Assembly (NCBI RefSeq): GCF_030014915.1
Contig: NZ_JAGIXS010000006.1
Span: 186,001 to 250,000 of the forward strand
From: Pelomonas sp. V22
GTDB taxonomy: Bacteria > Pseudomonadota > Gammaproteobacteria > Burkholderiales > Burkholderiaceae_C
Length of the DNA: 64,000 nucleotides
Direction of reading: 5' to 3'
A program made the position numbers and the translations under genes. The notes beneath the pieces were generated by a model, which did not search any database, was not told the origin of the DNA, and saw nothing but the letters and a program-made list of their open reading frames with translations. The first letter of the stretch is position 1, and each line of letters starts with the position of its first letter. Below are positions 8,912 through 17,884 of this stretch, piece after piece.

Positions 8912-11194
8912 ATGCAGCATCAACATCCCGAAGTCGCGCCGGACCCAGTGCATCCGGAGTGGTCTGCCCTGAAGGCGCGGCTCATGACGGACGAGAACGT
9001 CGTCGGCGAACTGGAGGTTGACCTCGACTCGCGACTGCACTTCGCCCGGGGCCTCTTGGTGCTGACCAGCCGGCGCCTGCTGGCCTTCGACCCGGCCACG
9101 AGGGCCTGGAGCGAATGGGCCCTGAATCCGCAGCTCGCCATGCGCATCTCCGACCATGCCGGCGTCGGCAGCCTTGAGCTCGTGGACGGGCAGCAGCGCT
9201 TGGCCGTCTGGCGCTTCACCCTGCAGATGAATCTGCAGGCCCAGCGCTGGCAGGAGCTGTTCGAGCGCCGCGACGAGGGCGCCCGCGATGCCGCCGAAGA
9301 CGTGGAGTTCTGCCCCAGCTGCAAGGCGCCGCTGCCGCCGGAGAGCGAGGAATGCCCGACCTGCGCCCGCGAACTGCACACGCCGCCCTCGACCTGGGTG
9401 CTCTTGCGCCTGTGGCGCTTTGCGCGGCCCTACCAGGGCCAGCTGGCGCTCGGCTTCGCGCTGATGCTCGGCTCCACCGGCGCGACCCTGGTGGCGCCTT
9501 ACTTGAGCATGCCCTTGATGGACAAGGTGCTGATCCCGTTCCAGAACGGCCAGCAGATCGATCCCTGGCTGGTCGGCATGTACCTGGGTGGCCTGTTCGG
9601 GGCCGGCCTGGTGTCCTGGCTCTTGGGCTGGGCCAAGACCTACATCCTCGCCCTGGTGTCGGAGCGCATCGCGGCCGACCTGCGCACCGCCACCTTCGAG
9701 CACCTGCTGTCGCTGTCGCTGGAGTATTTCGGCAGCAAGCGCACCGGCGACCTGATGAGCCGCATCGGCTCTGAAACCGACCGCATCAGCGTGTTCCTCT
9801 CGTTGCACGCGCTGGACTTCATCACCGACGTGCTGATGCTCGGTATGACGGCCCTGATCCTGTTCTCGATCAACCACTGGCTGGCCCTCGCTACCCTGCT
9901 GCCGCTGCCCTTCATCGCCTGGATGATCCACCTGGTGCGCGACCGGCTGCGCACCGGCTTCGAGAAGATCGACCGCGTCTGGGGCGAAGTCACCAGCGTG
10001 CTGGCCGACACTATCCCCGGCGTGCGCGTGGTCAAGGCCTTTGCGCAGGAGAAGCGCGAGGCCCAGCGCTTCCGAGCTGCCAATGCCCACAACCTGGCCG
10101 TGAACGACAAGCTGAACAAGACCTGGAGCCTGTTCTCGCCCACGGTCTCGCTGCTCACGGAAATCGGCCTGCTGGTCGTCTGGGGCTTCGGCATCTCGCT
10201 GGTGGCCAAGGGTGACATCACGGTCGGTGTGCTGACCGCCTTCATCGCCTACATCGGCCGCTTCTACGGCCGCATGGATTCGATGAGCCGCATCGTCTCG
10301 GTCACGCAGAAGGCGGCGGCCGGCGCCAAGCGCATCTTCGACATCCTCGACCATCAATCGAACGTGCCCGAGCCGGTCAACCCGGTGAAGCTCGACAAGG
10401 TCGAGGGCGGCATCCAGATCGAGGGCATCGGCTTCCGCTACGGCAACCGTGCCGTGATCCGTGGCCTCAACCTCGAGATCAAGCCGGGCGAGATGATCGG
10501 CCTGGTGGGCCACTCGGGCTCGGGCAAGAGCACGCTCGTCAACCTGATCTGCCGCTTCTACGACGTGACCGAGGGCGGCATCCGCGTGGACGGCGTGGAT
10601 CTGCGCCGCATCGGCGTGGCCGACTTCCGCCGCCACATAGGCCTCGTGCTGCAGGAGCCCTTCCTGTTCTTCGGCACGATTGCCGAGAACATCGCCTACG
10701 GCAAGCCCGAGGCCACGCGCGAGGAGATCGTCGCCGCCGCGCGTGCCGCCCATGCGCACGAGTTCATCCTGCGCCTGCCGCAGGGCTACGACTCGCTGGT
10801 CGGCGAGCGCGGCCAGGGCCTGTCGGGCGGTGAGCGCCAGCGCATCTCCATCGCCCGCGCCTTGCTGATCAATCCGCGCATCCTGATCCTCGACGAAGCC
10901 ACGTCTTCGGTCGACACCGAGACCGAGAAGGAAATCCAGAAGGCACTGGACAACCTGGTGAAGGGCCGCACGACGATTGCCATCGCTCACCGCCTGTCCA
11001 CGCTGCGCAAGGCCGACCGCCTGGTGGTGATGGACCGCGGCCAGGTGGTCGAGGTCGGCCCGCATGACGAGCTGATGGAAAAGAAGGGCGCCTACTGGAG
11101 GCTGTACGAAGCGCAGGCGCGCCGCGTCGACGCGGAGGAGGCCGAAGCGATGGCCTTGCCCAATCCCAACGCCCACACGACGGTGGTCGCATGA
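8912..11194 (+). CDS. ABC exporter (fused TMD-NBD) with N-terminal zinc-ribbon, cyanophycin-associated
   Basis: The 760-aa protein starts at ATG 8912. A TTG at 8897 preceded by AAAGG is an alternative that adds five residues. Residues 1-130 form a soluble region rich in beta strands. A CxxC...CxxC zinc-ribbon (Cys134, 137, 148, 151) follows, then a type I exporter membrane domain and an ATPase domain. The ATPase domain has Walker A GHSGSGKST at 533-541, signature LSGGERQR, Walker B ILILDEATSSVD and switch His in IAHRLST. The gene is divergent from the two cyanophycin synthetases and overlaps the DUF1854 gene. As I recall, NCBI family models name this pair as cyanophycin metabolism-associated. 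The transported substrate is unknown. Confidence 0.92.
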   Translation: MQHQHPEVAPDPVHPEWSALKARLMTDENVVGELEVDLDSRLHFARGLLVLTSRRLLAFDPATRAWSEWALNPQLAMRISDHAGVGSLELVDGQQRLAVWRFTLQMNLQAQRWQELFERRDEGARDAAEDVEFCPSCKAPLPPESEECPTCARELHTPPSTWVLLRLWRFARPYQGQLALGFALMLGSTGATLVAPYLSMPLMDKVLIPFQNGQQIDPWLVGMYLGGLFGAGLVSWLLGWAKTYILALVSERIAADLRTATFEHLLSLSLEYFGSKRTGDLMSRIGSETDRISVFLSLHALDFITDVLMLGMTALILFSINHWLALATLLPLPFIAWMIHLVRDRLRTGFEKIDRVWGEVTSVLADTIPGVRVVKAFAQEKREAQRFRAANAHNLAVNDKLNKTWSLFSPTVSLLTEIGLLVVWGFGISLVAKGDITVGVLTAFIAYIGRFYGRMDSMSRIVSVTQKAAAGAKRIFDILDHQSNVPEPVNPVKLDKVEGGIQIEGIGFRYGNRAVIRGLNLEIKPGEMIGLVGHSGSGKSTLVNLICRFYDVTEGGIRVDGVDLRRIGVADFRRHIGLVLQEPFLFFGTIAENIAYGKPEATREEIVAAARAAHAHEFILRLPQGYDSLVGERGQGLSGGERQRISIARALLINPRILILDEATSSVDTETEKEIQKALDNLVKGRTTIAIAHRLSTLRKADRLVVMDRGQVVEVGPHDELMEKKGAYWRLYEAQARRVDAEEAEAMALPNPNAHTTVVA

Positions 11195-11670
11195 GCACGA
11201 GCAACATGAGCTTCAAGTCGCTGAGCCGCAATGCCTTCGGGCGCCTGGTGCTGGTGGACGAGCAGGGTGTCGAGCACCAGGGCGTGGTGCCGGTGCGCGC
11301 CCATCCGATCTCGGCGCCGGATGAGGGCGTCTCCCTTGTCGGCACCGACGGCCATGAGCTGGCCTGGATCGATCGCCTGTCCGGCCTGCCGGCGCCCGAG
11401 CGCGAACTGCTGCAGGCCGAGTTCGCGGCCCGCGATTTCATGCCCACGGTGCTGCGCATCGCCAAGGTCTCGACCTTCTCCACGCCCAGCCAATGGACGA
11501 TAGAGACCGACCGCGGCGAGACCCAGTTCATCCTGAAGACCGAGGAAGACATCCGCCGCCTGGGCGAAGGCCGGCTGATGATCACCAGCAGTCACGGCCT
11601 GCAGTTCATCCTGCCGGACCGATTTGCGCTGGATCGGGCGTCGAAGAAGATCCTCGAGCGCTTCCTGTAG
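11191..11670 (+). CDS. DUF1854-family protein, cyanophycin-associated
   Basis: The 159-aa soluble protein has no signal peptide or membrane segment. Its ATG overlaps the stop of the ABC exporter (ATGA), so the two are translationally coupled. Recognisable DUF1854 features are FGRLVLVDEQGVEHQGVVPVRAHPI, the acidic GHELAWIDRL stretch and the C-terminal ILKTEEDIRRLGEGRLMITSSHGLQFIL. The function is unknown. The tight link to an exporter that sits next to cyanophycin synthetases suggests a regulatory or adaptor role for the transporter, which is inference only. Confidence 0.88.
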   Translation: MSTSNMSFKSLSRNAFGRLVLVDEQGVEHQGVVPVRAHPISAPDEGVSLVGTDGHELAWIDRLSGLPAPERELLQAEFAARDFMPTVLRIAKVSTFSTPSQWTIETDRGETQFILKTEEDIRRLGEGRLMITSSHGLQFILPDRFALDRASKKILERFL

Positions 11671-11762
11671 GAGCGCGGCAGGTCTGGCGAGATCGGGCCT
11701 TCGGGCTCTTGCTTAGGTAAGTTCACGGACGAGTCTGGCCGCCAGATCACGCCCTAGAATTG

Positions 11763-11778
11763 ACGTTTACGTAAACGT
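11763..11778. promoter_or_regulatory. 16-bp perfect palindrome upstream of ivd, candidate regulator operator
   Basis: The sequence ACGTTTACGTAAACGT is its own reverse complement and lies 62 bp before the ivd start codon. It resembles the ACGT-rich palindromes described for LiuR, the MerR-family regulator of branched-chain amino-acid catabolism in proteobacteria. A TAGAAT that could be a -10 element lies just upstream at 11755-11760. No liuR gene is in the window, so the assignment depends on motif and context. Confidence 0.6.
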
Positions 11779-11840
11779 AAGTCGAGCTCCATCTGCCAGC
11801 CCTCGGGCTTAGGATGGCTGCCGCCTCCAGGAGACAAACA

Positions 11841-13022
11841 ATGAGCAACTTGCCCGGCCTGAATTTCCAACTTGGTGAGGACATCGACGCGCTGCGCGAT
11901 GCGGTGCGCGCCTTTGCCGATGCCGAGATCGCGCCCCGTGCGGCCGAGATCGACCGCTCGGACCAGTTCCCCATGGACCTGTGGCGCAAGATGGGCGAGC
12001 TGGGCGTGCTCGGCATCACCGTCGGTGAGGAATACGGCGGCGCCAACATGGGCTACCTGGCCCACATGGTGGCGATGGAAGAGATCAGCCGCGCCTCGGC
12101 CTCGGTGGGCCTGTCGTACGGCGCGCACAGCAATCTCTGCGTGAACCAGATCAAGCGCAATGGCACGGATGCCCAGCGCAAGAAGTACCTGCCCAAGCTG
12201 ATCTCGGGCGAGCATGTGGGCGCGCTGGCGATGAGCGAGCCGGGCGCCGGCTCCGACGTGATCAGCATGAAGCTGAAGGCCGAGGACAAGGGCGGCTACT
12301 ACGTCCTCAACGGCAGCAAGATGTGGATCACCAACGGCCCCGATGCCGACACCCTGGTGGTCTATGCCAAGACCGAGCCCGAGCTGGGCGCACGTGGCGT
12401 CACGGCCTTCCTGATCGAGAAGGGCATGAAGGGTTTCAGCATCGCGCAGAAGCTCGACAAGCTGGGCATGCGCGGCAGCCACACCGGCGAGCTCGTCTTC
12501 CAGGACGTGGAAGTGCCGGCCGAGAACGTGCTGGGCGGCCTCAACATGGGCGCCAAGGTGCTGATGTCGGGCCTGGACTACGAGCGCGCCGTGCTGACCG
12601 GCGGCCCGCTCGGCATCATGCAGAGCGTGATGGACAACGTGATTCCGTACATCCACGACCGCAAGCAGTTCGGCCAGAGCATCGGCGAGTTCCAGCTGAT
12701 CCAGGGCAAGGTCGCCGACATGTACACGGTGCTGCAGGCGGCCCGCTCGTTCGCCTACACCGTGGCCAAGAACCTCGACCTTTTGGGCACGGACCATGTG
12801 CGCCAGGTCCGCAAGGACTGCGCCTCGGTGATCCTCTGGACCGCCGAGAAGGCCACCTGGATGGCCGGCGAGGGCGTGCAGATCTTCGGCGGCAATGGCT
12901 ACATCAACGAGTACCCGCTGGGCCGTTTGTGGCGCGATGCCAAGCTGTATGAGATCGGTGCCGGCACTTCGGAAATCCGCCGCATGCTGATCGGGCGGGA
13001 ACTCTTCGCGGAGACGATGTAA
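11841..13022 (+). CDS. ivd: Isovaleryl-CoA dehydrogenase
   Basis: The 393-aa flavoprotein oxidises isovaleryl-CoA to 3-methylcrotonyl-CoA in leucine breakdown, passing electrons to ETF. The ATG at 11841 was chosen because of the AGGAGA site 6 bp upstream. The acyl-CoA dehydrogenase fold is clear: FAD/substrate motif [20 protein letters not shown], and C-terminal [32 protein letters not shown]. The catalytic base is placed at Glu248 in [13 protein letters not shown], the position used by isovaleryl-CoA dehydrogenases rather than the C-terminal Glu of other family members; the C-terminal position here is Gly (YEIGAGTSE). It is the first gene of a five-gene operon under the 11763 palindrome. Confidence 0.95.
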   Translation: MSNLPGLNFQLGEDIDALRDAVRAFADAEIAPRAAEIDRSDQFPMDLWRKMGELGVLGITVGEEYGGANMGYLAHMVAMEEISRASASVGLSYGAHSNLCVNQIKRNGTDAQRKKYLPKLISGEHVGALAMSEPGAGSDVISMKLKAEDKGGYYVLNGSKMWITNGPDADTLVVYAKTEPELGARGVTAFLIEKGMKGFSIAQKLDKLGMRGSHTGELVFQDVEVPAENVLGGLNMGAKVLMSGLDYERAVLTGGPLGIMQSVMDNVIPYIHDRKQFGQSIGEFQLIQGKVADMYTVLQAARSFAYTVAKNLDLLGTDHVRQVRKDCASVILWTAEKATWMAGEGVQIFGGNGYINEYPLGRLWRDAKLYEIGAGTSEIRRMLIGRELFAETM

Positions 13023-13034
13023 CTCTCTGCCGCT

Positions 13035-13955
13035 ATGAAGCCGCTGCACCTCAATACGCCGCTGCTGCGCGCCGCGCCCGGCCTGTTCCCGCAGGCCGAG
13101 GTGTGGCTGAAGATGGACGCGCTGCAGCCGAGCAGCAGCTTCAAGCTGCGCGGCGTGGGGCGGCTGGTTCAGCAGGCGGCGGCTGATGGGGCGCGCGAGA
13201 TCGTCTGCGCCTCCGGCGGCAATGCCGGCCTCGCGGCGGTGTTCGCGGCACGCTCGCTCGGCCTGCCGGTCACCATCGTGCTGCCGAACAGCAGCAGCAC
13301 GGCCGTGGCCGAGACGATCGCGGTGCGCGGCGCCTCGGTCTTGCGCCATGGCGCCGTCTGGGATGAGGCGCATCTGTTCGCCGTGCAACTGGCGGCCGAG
13401 CGCGGTGCAGCCTATGTCCACCCCTTCGACCATCCGCTCCTGTGGGACGGCCATGCGACGCTGATCGACGAAGTCGTCGCGACCGGCCTTGAGTTCGATG
13501 CGGTCATCACGGCCGTGGGCGGTGGCGGCTTGTTCGCCGGCATCGTCCAGGGCCTGCGCCGCAATGGCCTCGAGCAGGTGCCGGTGATCGCCGTCGAGAC
13601 CCTGGGTGCCGACAGCCTCAGCCAGAGCCTGGCGGCTGGCGAGGCCGTCACGCTGCCAGCCATCACCTCCATCGCCACCTCGCTGGGCGCCCGCCGTGTG
13701 GCCGACGAGGCGCTGCGCCTGGCGCAAAGCCATCCGACGGTCAGCCTCACGGTCAGCGACAGTGACGCCACGCAAGCCTGCGTGCGCTTCGCAGACGCGA
13801 TGCGCGTGATGGTGGAGCCCGCCTGCGGCGCAGCGCTGGCTGCCTTGAGCGTTCACGAAGCGCAGCTCGCCCGATTCAAAAGACCCCTGATCGAAGTCTG
13901 CGGTGGCATCGCTGTCAGCACGGCGTCGCTTGCCACATGGACAATCCACGCATGA
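13035..13955 (+). CDS. PLP-dependent L-serine/L-threonine dehydratase-like protein
   Basis: The 306-aa fold-type II PLP enzyme most resembles the animal-type L-serine dehydratases. The PLP Schiff-base Lys is Lys37 in SSSFKLRG. The phosphate/substrate loop is CASGGNAGLA, the glycine loop for the PLP phosphate is VGGGGLF, and the C-terminal VEPACGAALAAL matches serine dehydratases. It would deaminate Ser to pyruvate or Thr to 2-oxobutyrate; specificity is not readable. It lies 12 bp after ivd and shares an ATGA with the carbonic anhydrase gene, so it is an operon member although its link to leucine catabolism is not obvious. Confidence 0.88.
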   Translation: MKPLHLNTPLLRAAPGLFPQAEVWLKMDALQPSSSFKLRGVGRLVQQAAADGAREIVCASGGNAGLAAVFAARSLGLPVTIVLPNSSSTAVAETIAVRGASVLRHGAVWDEAHLFAVQLAAERGAAYVHPFDHPLLWDGHATLIDEVVATGLEFDAVITAVGGGGLFAGIVQGLRRNGLEQVPVIAVETLGADSLSQSLAAGEAVTLPAITSIATSLGARRVADEALRLAQSHPTVSLTVSDSDATQACVRFADAMRVMVEPACGAALAALSVHEAQLARFKRPLIEVCGGIAVSTASLATWTIHA

Positions 13956-14632
13956 GCACCCATCTTCAAGAACTCCTCGAGAACAACAAGCAATGGGCCG
14001 CCGACACCGAGTCGCGCGAGCCGGGCTTCTTCTCCCGCCTGCTCAAGCAGCAGACGCCGCAATACCTGTGGATTGGCTGCGCCGACAGTCGCGTGCCGGC
14101 CAACGAGCTGGTCAACCTGCTGCCGGGTGAGCTCTTCGTGCACCGCAACGTGGCCAACGTGGTCGTGCACTCGGACCTCAACTGCCTGTCGGTGATGCAG
14201 TTCGCCGTCGACGCGCTGAAGGTCAAGCACATCATCGTCGTGGGCCACTCCAACTGCGGTGGCGTCAAGGCAGCCCTGCTGGACCAGCGCACCGGCCTTG
14301 TCGACAACTGGCTGCGCCATGTGCAGGACGTGCGCAACGAGCATCTCGACTGGCTGGAGACGCTGGCACCCGAGCAGCGCGTCAACGCGCTGTGCGAGCT
14401 GAACGTGCTGGCACAAGCTCGCAATGCCTGCCAGACCACGGTGGTGCAGGACGCCTGGGCGCGCGGTCAGGAGGTGGTGGTGCACGGCTGGGTCTATGGC
14501 CTGCACAACGGCCTGCTGGAGGACCTGTCGCTGACCGTGGCGTCTGCCGACCAGGTGGGCGATGTCTATCGCCAGGCGCTGGCTGCTGTGAAGAAGCGCT
14601 ACGAAAGCGCGAAGCTGAGTTCCGCCGCCTGA
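13952..14632 (+). CDS. can: Beta-class carbonic anhydrase
   Basis: The 226-aa enzyme interconverts CO2 and bicarbonate. The ATG at 13952 overlaps the previous stop (ATGA) and was preferred over an in-frame ATG 15 bp upstream because it matches the family N-terminus. Zinc ligands of beta-class enzymes are all present: Cys43, Asp45 (paired with Arg47 in CADSR), His99 and Cys102 (GHSNCGG), aligned with E. coli Can. In this operon it may supply bicarbonate to a biotin-dependent carboxylase such as methylcrotonyl-CoA carboxylase, the step after isovaleryl-CoA dehydrogenase. The carboxylase genes are not in the window, so this link is inference. Confidence 0.95.
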   Translation: MSTHLQELLENNKQWAADTESREPGFFSRLLKQQTPQYLWIGCADSRVPANELVNLLPGELFVHRNVANVVVHSDLNCLSVMQFAVDALKVKHIIVVGHSNCGGVKAALLDQRTGLVDNWLRHVQDVRNEHLDWLETLAPEQRVNALCELNVLAQARNACQTTVVQDAWARGQEVVVHGWVYGLHNGLLEDLSLTVASADQVGDVYRQALAAVKKRYESAKLSSAA

Positions 14633-14649
14633 AACGAGCTGGGCACGCC

Positions 14650-16434
14650 ATGTTCCCGCAGAAGCTGACCGATGCCCGCGCGTTCGAGATTGCGAACACC
14701 TTGCTCGGCGGCTTCAACAAGCATTACCGCCTGTTTCGTGCCACCACGGCCGAGGCCAAGCAGCGCTTCGAGCGGGCCGACTGGCAGGGCCAGCAGCGCG
14801 CGCAGGCGCAGCGCATCGAGTTCTACGACCAGCGCGTCGATGAGGCCGTGGCCTTGCTGGAAGAACGCTTCCAGATTGGCAGCCTGGCCCTGGACGTGTG
14901 GCAGCAGGTCAAGCTGCACTACATCGGCCTTCTGACCGACCACCACCAGCCCGAACTGGCCGAGACCTTCTTCAACTCGGTCTGCACGCGGGTGCTGCAC
15001 CATAGCTACTTCCGCAACGACTTCATCTTCGTGCGCCCGGCCATCTCGACCGAGTACCTCGAGAACAACGAGCCCGCGGCCAAGCCCACGTTCCGCTGCT
15101 ACTACCCGACCCGGGACACGATGCGCGAGACCCTGGTCCGCATCGTCAACAACTTCCAGCTCGACCTCGATTTCGAGGACCTCGGGCGTGATGTTGATGG
15201 CGTGCTGAGCGCGGTGCATCAGGAGCTGGGTCTGTTCCGCTGGCGCGCCAATTTCCAGATCCAGGTGCTGTCCTCGCTGTTCTACCGGAACAAGGGCGCC
15301 TATGTGGTCGGCAAGATCGTCAACGGCTTCAGCGAGACGCCGTTCGCGCTGCCCATCCTGCACAACGAAGGCGGCTTGCTCTACATCGACGCGGCACTGT
15401 TTGGCGAAGACGATCTGCTGACCTTGTTCAGCTTCGCCCACGCCTACTTCATGGTCGACATGGAGGTGCCCAGCGCCTGCGTGGCCTTTCTGCGCTCGAT
15501 GATGCCGCGCAAGCCGCGCGCCGAGCTCTACAACGCCATCGGCCTGCAGAAGCACGGCAAGAGCCTGTTCTACCGGGACTTCCTCCAGCACCTGCGCCAC
15601 TCGTCCGACAAGTTCCGCACCGCACCCGGCATCAAGGGCCTGGTGATGCTGGTGTTCGACCTGCCGAGCTACCCCTTCGTCTTCAAGCTGATCAAGGACA
15701 ACTTCCCGCCGCAGAAGGAGCACACGACGCGTGCCTCGGTGCAGGGCAAGTATTTGCTCGTGAAGCAGCACGACCGCGTGGGCCGCATGGCCGACACGCT
15801 GGAGTTCAGCAACGTGGCCTTCCCGCGCTGGCGCTTCGACGAGGCGCTGATCAAGGAACTGAAGCTCAACTGCGCCAGCCTGGTGGAAGAGCAGGGCGAC
15901 GACCTGATCCTCAAGCATGTCTACATCGAGCGCCGCATGGTGCCGCTCAACATCTACCTGCAGGAAGCCACGCCGGCACAGCTGGAGCAGGCCGTGATCG
16001 AGTACGGCCACGCGATCAAGGACCTGGTGGCGGCCAATATCTTCCCCGGCGACATGTTGTGGAAGAACTTCGGCGTGACCCGGCGCGGCAAGATCGTCTT
16101 CTACGACTACGACGAGATCGAGTACCTCACGGATTGCAACTTCCGCACCGTGCCGGCGCCGCGCAACGAAGAGGAAGAGATGAGCGGCGAGGTCTGGTAC
16201 CGCGTCGGCCCGCGCGACGTGTTCCCCGAGACCTTCGGCCCCTTCCTGCTCGGCCACCCGGGCGTGCGCGAGGTCTTCATGAAGCACCATGCCGAGCTGC
16301 TGGATGCCGCCTATTGGCAAGGCCACAAGGCCCGCATCCAGGCCGGTCACGTGCACGACGTTTTCCCCTACGAGGCGCACAAGCGCTTCCCCCGATTCAT
16401 CAGTAACGCTTTCAAGGAGAGCCACCATGTCTGA
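14650..16434 (+). CDS. aceK: Isocitrate dehydrogenase kinase/phosphatase
   Basis: The 594-aa AceK is a bifunctional enzyme. It phosphorylates isocitrate dehydrogenase to divert isocitrate into the glyoxylate shunt during growth on acetate or fatty acids, and reverses this. The start was set at [19 protein letters not shown], the family N-terminus; upstream frame extension overlaps the carbonic anhydrase gene. AceK hallmarks include the nucleotide-binding segment with [41 protein letters not shown], and the catalytic region [29 protein letters not shown] with its Asp residues. In E. coli aceK sits with aceBA; here it is embedded in a leucine/acetyl-CoA operon, consistent with acetyl-CoA being the end product. 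Confidence 0.97.
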   Translation: MFPQKLTDARAFEIANTLLGGFNKHYRLFRATTAEAKQRFERADWQGQQRAQAQRIEFYDQRVDEAVALLEERFQIGSLALDVWQQVKLHYIGLLTDHHQPELAETFFNSVCTRVLHHSYFRNDFIFVRPAISTEYLENNEPAAKPTFRCYYPTRDTMRETLVRIVNNFQLDLDFEDLGRDVDGVLSAVHQELGLFRWRANFQIQVLSSLFYRNKGAYVVGKIVNGFSETPFALPILHNEGGLLYIDAALFGEDDLLTLFSFAHAYFMVDMEVPSACVAFLRSMMPRKPRAELYNAIGLQKHGKSLFYRDFLQHLRHSSDKFRTAPGIKGLVMLVFDLPSYPFVFKLIKDNFPPQKEHTTRASVQGKYLLVKQHDRVGRMADTLEFSNVAFPRWRFDEALIKELKLNCASLVEEQGDDLILKHVYIERRMVPLNIYLQEATPAQLEQAVIEYGHAIKDLVAANIFPGDMLWKNFGVTRRGKIVFYDYDEIEYLTDCNFRTVPAPRNEEEEMSGEVWYRVGPRDVFPETFGPFLLGHPGVREVFMKHHAELLDAAYWQGHKARIQAGHVHDVFPYEAHKRFPRFISNAFKESHHV

Positions 16435-17605
16435 TTCCATCGTTATCGTTTCCGCCGCACGGACGCCCATCGGCGGCCTGCTCGGCGACTTCGCCGGCCT
16501 GCAGGCCTGGGAACTGGCCGCTGTTGCCATCAAGGCCGCGGTCGAGCGCGCCGGCGTTCCCGGCGACGCGATCCAGGAAGCCTTCATCGGCAATTGCCTG
16601 ATGGCCGGCCAGGGCCAGGCCCCGGCACGCCAGGCCGTGCTGAAGGCCGGCCTGCCGCAATCGGTGGGCGCGGTGACGCTCTCGAAGATGTGCGGCGCCG
16701 GCATGCGCGCCACCATGTTTGCCCACGACACCTTGAAGGCCGAAAGCGCCGACATCCTGATCGCGGGCGGCATGGAATCCATGACCAATGCGCCGCACCT
16801 GATGTTCGCGCGCAAGGGCGTGAAGTACGGCGCCGCCCAGATGTACGACCACATGGCCCTCGATGGCCTGGAAGACGCCTACGAACGCGGCAAGGCCATG
16901 GGCGTGTTCGCCGAGCAGTGCGTGAGCAAGTACGCCTTCACGCGCGAGGCTCAGGATGCCTTCGCCATCGCCTCGACCGAGCGGGCCCAGCGTGCCAACA
17001 CCGACGGCAGCTTCGAATGGGAAATGGCCCCGGTGACCGTGGCCGGCCGTGGCGGCGACACCGTCATCAGCAAGGACGAGCAGCCCTTCAAGGCCAAGCT
17101 CGACAAGATCGCCGGCCTGAAGCCCGCCTTCAAGAAGGACGGCACGATCACCGCCGCCACCTCTTCGTCGATCTCTGACGGCGCGGCGGCGATGGTGCTG
17201 ATGCGCGAGAGCACGGCTGCCAAGCTGGGACTCAAGCCCGTGGCCCGCATCGTCGGCACGGCCGTGCATGCCAATGCGCCGGAGTGGTTCACCACCGCGC
17301 CGGTCGGAGCGATCCAGAAGCTGCTGGCCAAGAATGGCTGGGATGCCAAGAGCGTCGATCTGTGGGAGGTCAACGAAGCCTTCGCCGCCGTGACCATGGC
17401 TGCGATGGCAGAGTTCAAGCTGCCGCACGAGATCGTCAACGTGAACGGTGGCGCTTGCGCGCTGGGCCACCCGATCGGCGCCTCCGGTGCCCGCATCCTG
17501 GTCACGCTGCTGGGCGCGCTGCGCCATCGTGGCCTGAAGCGTGGTGTGGCGGCACTGTGCATCGGTGGTGGCGAGGCCACGGCCGTGGGCGTGGAGCTGC
17601 TCTGA
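16427..17605 (+). CDS. Acetyl-CoA C-acyltransferase (thiolase)
   Basis: The 392-aa thiolase starts at an ATG overlapping the end of aceK by 8 bp, with AAGGAGA 6 bp upstream. The acylated Cys is Cys89 (LSKMCGAGM). The other thiolase motifs are [22 protein letters not shown] (catalytic His) and the C-terminal CIGGGEATA (second Cys). It cleaves acetoacetyl-CoA, or another 3-ketoacyl-CoA, with CoA to acetyl-CoA. As the last gene of the operon it would finish leucine degradation, after acetoacetate activation. A strong terminator follows within 70 bp. Confidence 0.96.
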   Translation: MSDSIVIVSAARTPIGGLLGDFAGLQAWELAAVAIKAAVERAGVPGDAIQEAFIGNCLMAGQGQAPARQAVLKAGLPQSVGAVTLSKMCGAGMRATMFAHDTLKAESADILIAGGMESMTNAPHLMFARKGVKYGAAQMYDHMALDGLEDAYERGKAMGVFAEQCVSKYAFTREAQDAFAIASTERAQRANTDGSFEWEMAPVTVAGRGGDTVISKDEQPFKAKLDKIAGLKPAFKKDGTITAATSSSISDGAAAMVLMRESTAAKLGLKPVARIVGTAVHANAPEWFTTAPVGAIQKLLAKNGWDAKSVDLWEVNEAFAAVTMAAMAEFKLPHEIVNVNGGACALGHPIGASGARILVTLLGALRHRGLKRGVAALCIGGGEATAVGVELL

Positions 17606-17673
17606 GGCGCAGGGCAAGAGCTCGCAGCCTGTTGCGGAATTGACCTCGGTCATTTCCTGCAGGCAGTCCCTCC

Positions 17674-17700
17674 AAAGGCAGCGCAAGCTGCCTTTTTTTA
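17674..17700 (+). terminator. Rho-independent terminator of the ivd-thiolase operon
   Basis: A perfect 9-bp stem (AAAGGCAGC / GCTGCCTTT) with a GCAA tetraloop is followed by a run of seven T. It lies 69 bp after the thiolase stop codon and closes the five-gene operon. Confidence 0.92.
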
Positions 17701-17884
17701 TTTCGCGAATTTCAAGTTCAAACTAGGGTGTCGCGTCGACTTACAGGTGCTCGCACAGCAGCGCGCTGCCAGTCGGCAATTCCTTGATTGCATGGGATTT
17801 TTTTGGCTTGGCATGCCTTATGCAGCTCGAAGCCGACGGGTTCTGGACGCCATGTCTTATTCATTCCTTCAAGGAGACGAGACC

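Noticed and set aside
14392..14649. Longer AceK start inside the carbonic anhydrase gene
   Set aside because: The extra residues have no family similarity. The carbonic anhydrase frame in the same place has all zinc ligands, and ATG 14650 matches the AceK N-terminus.
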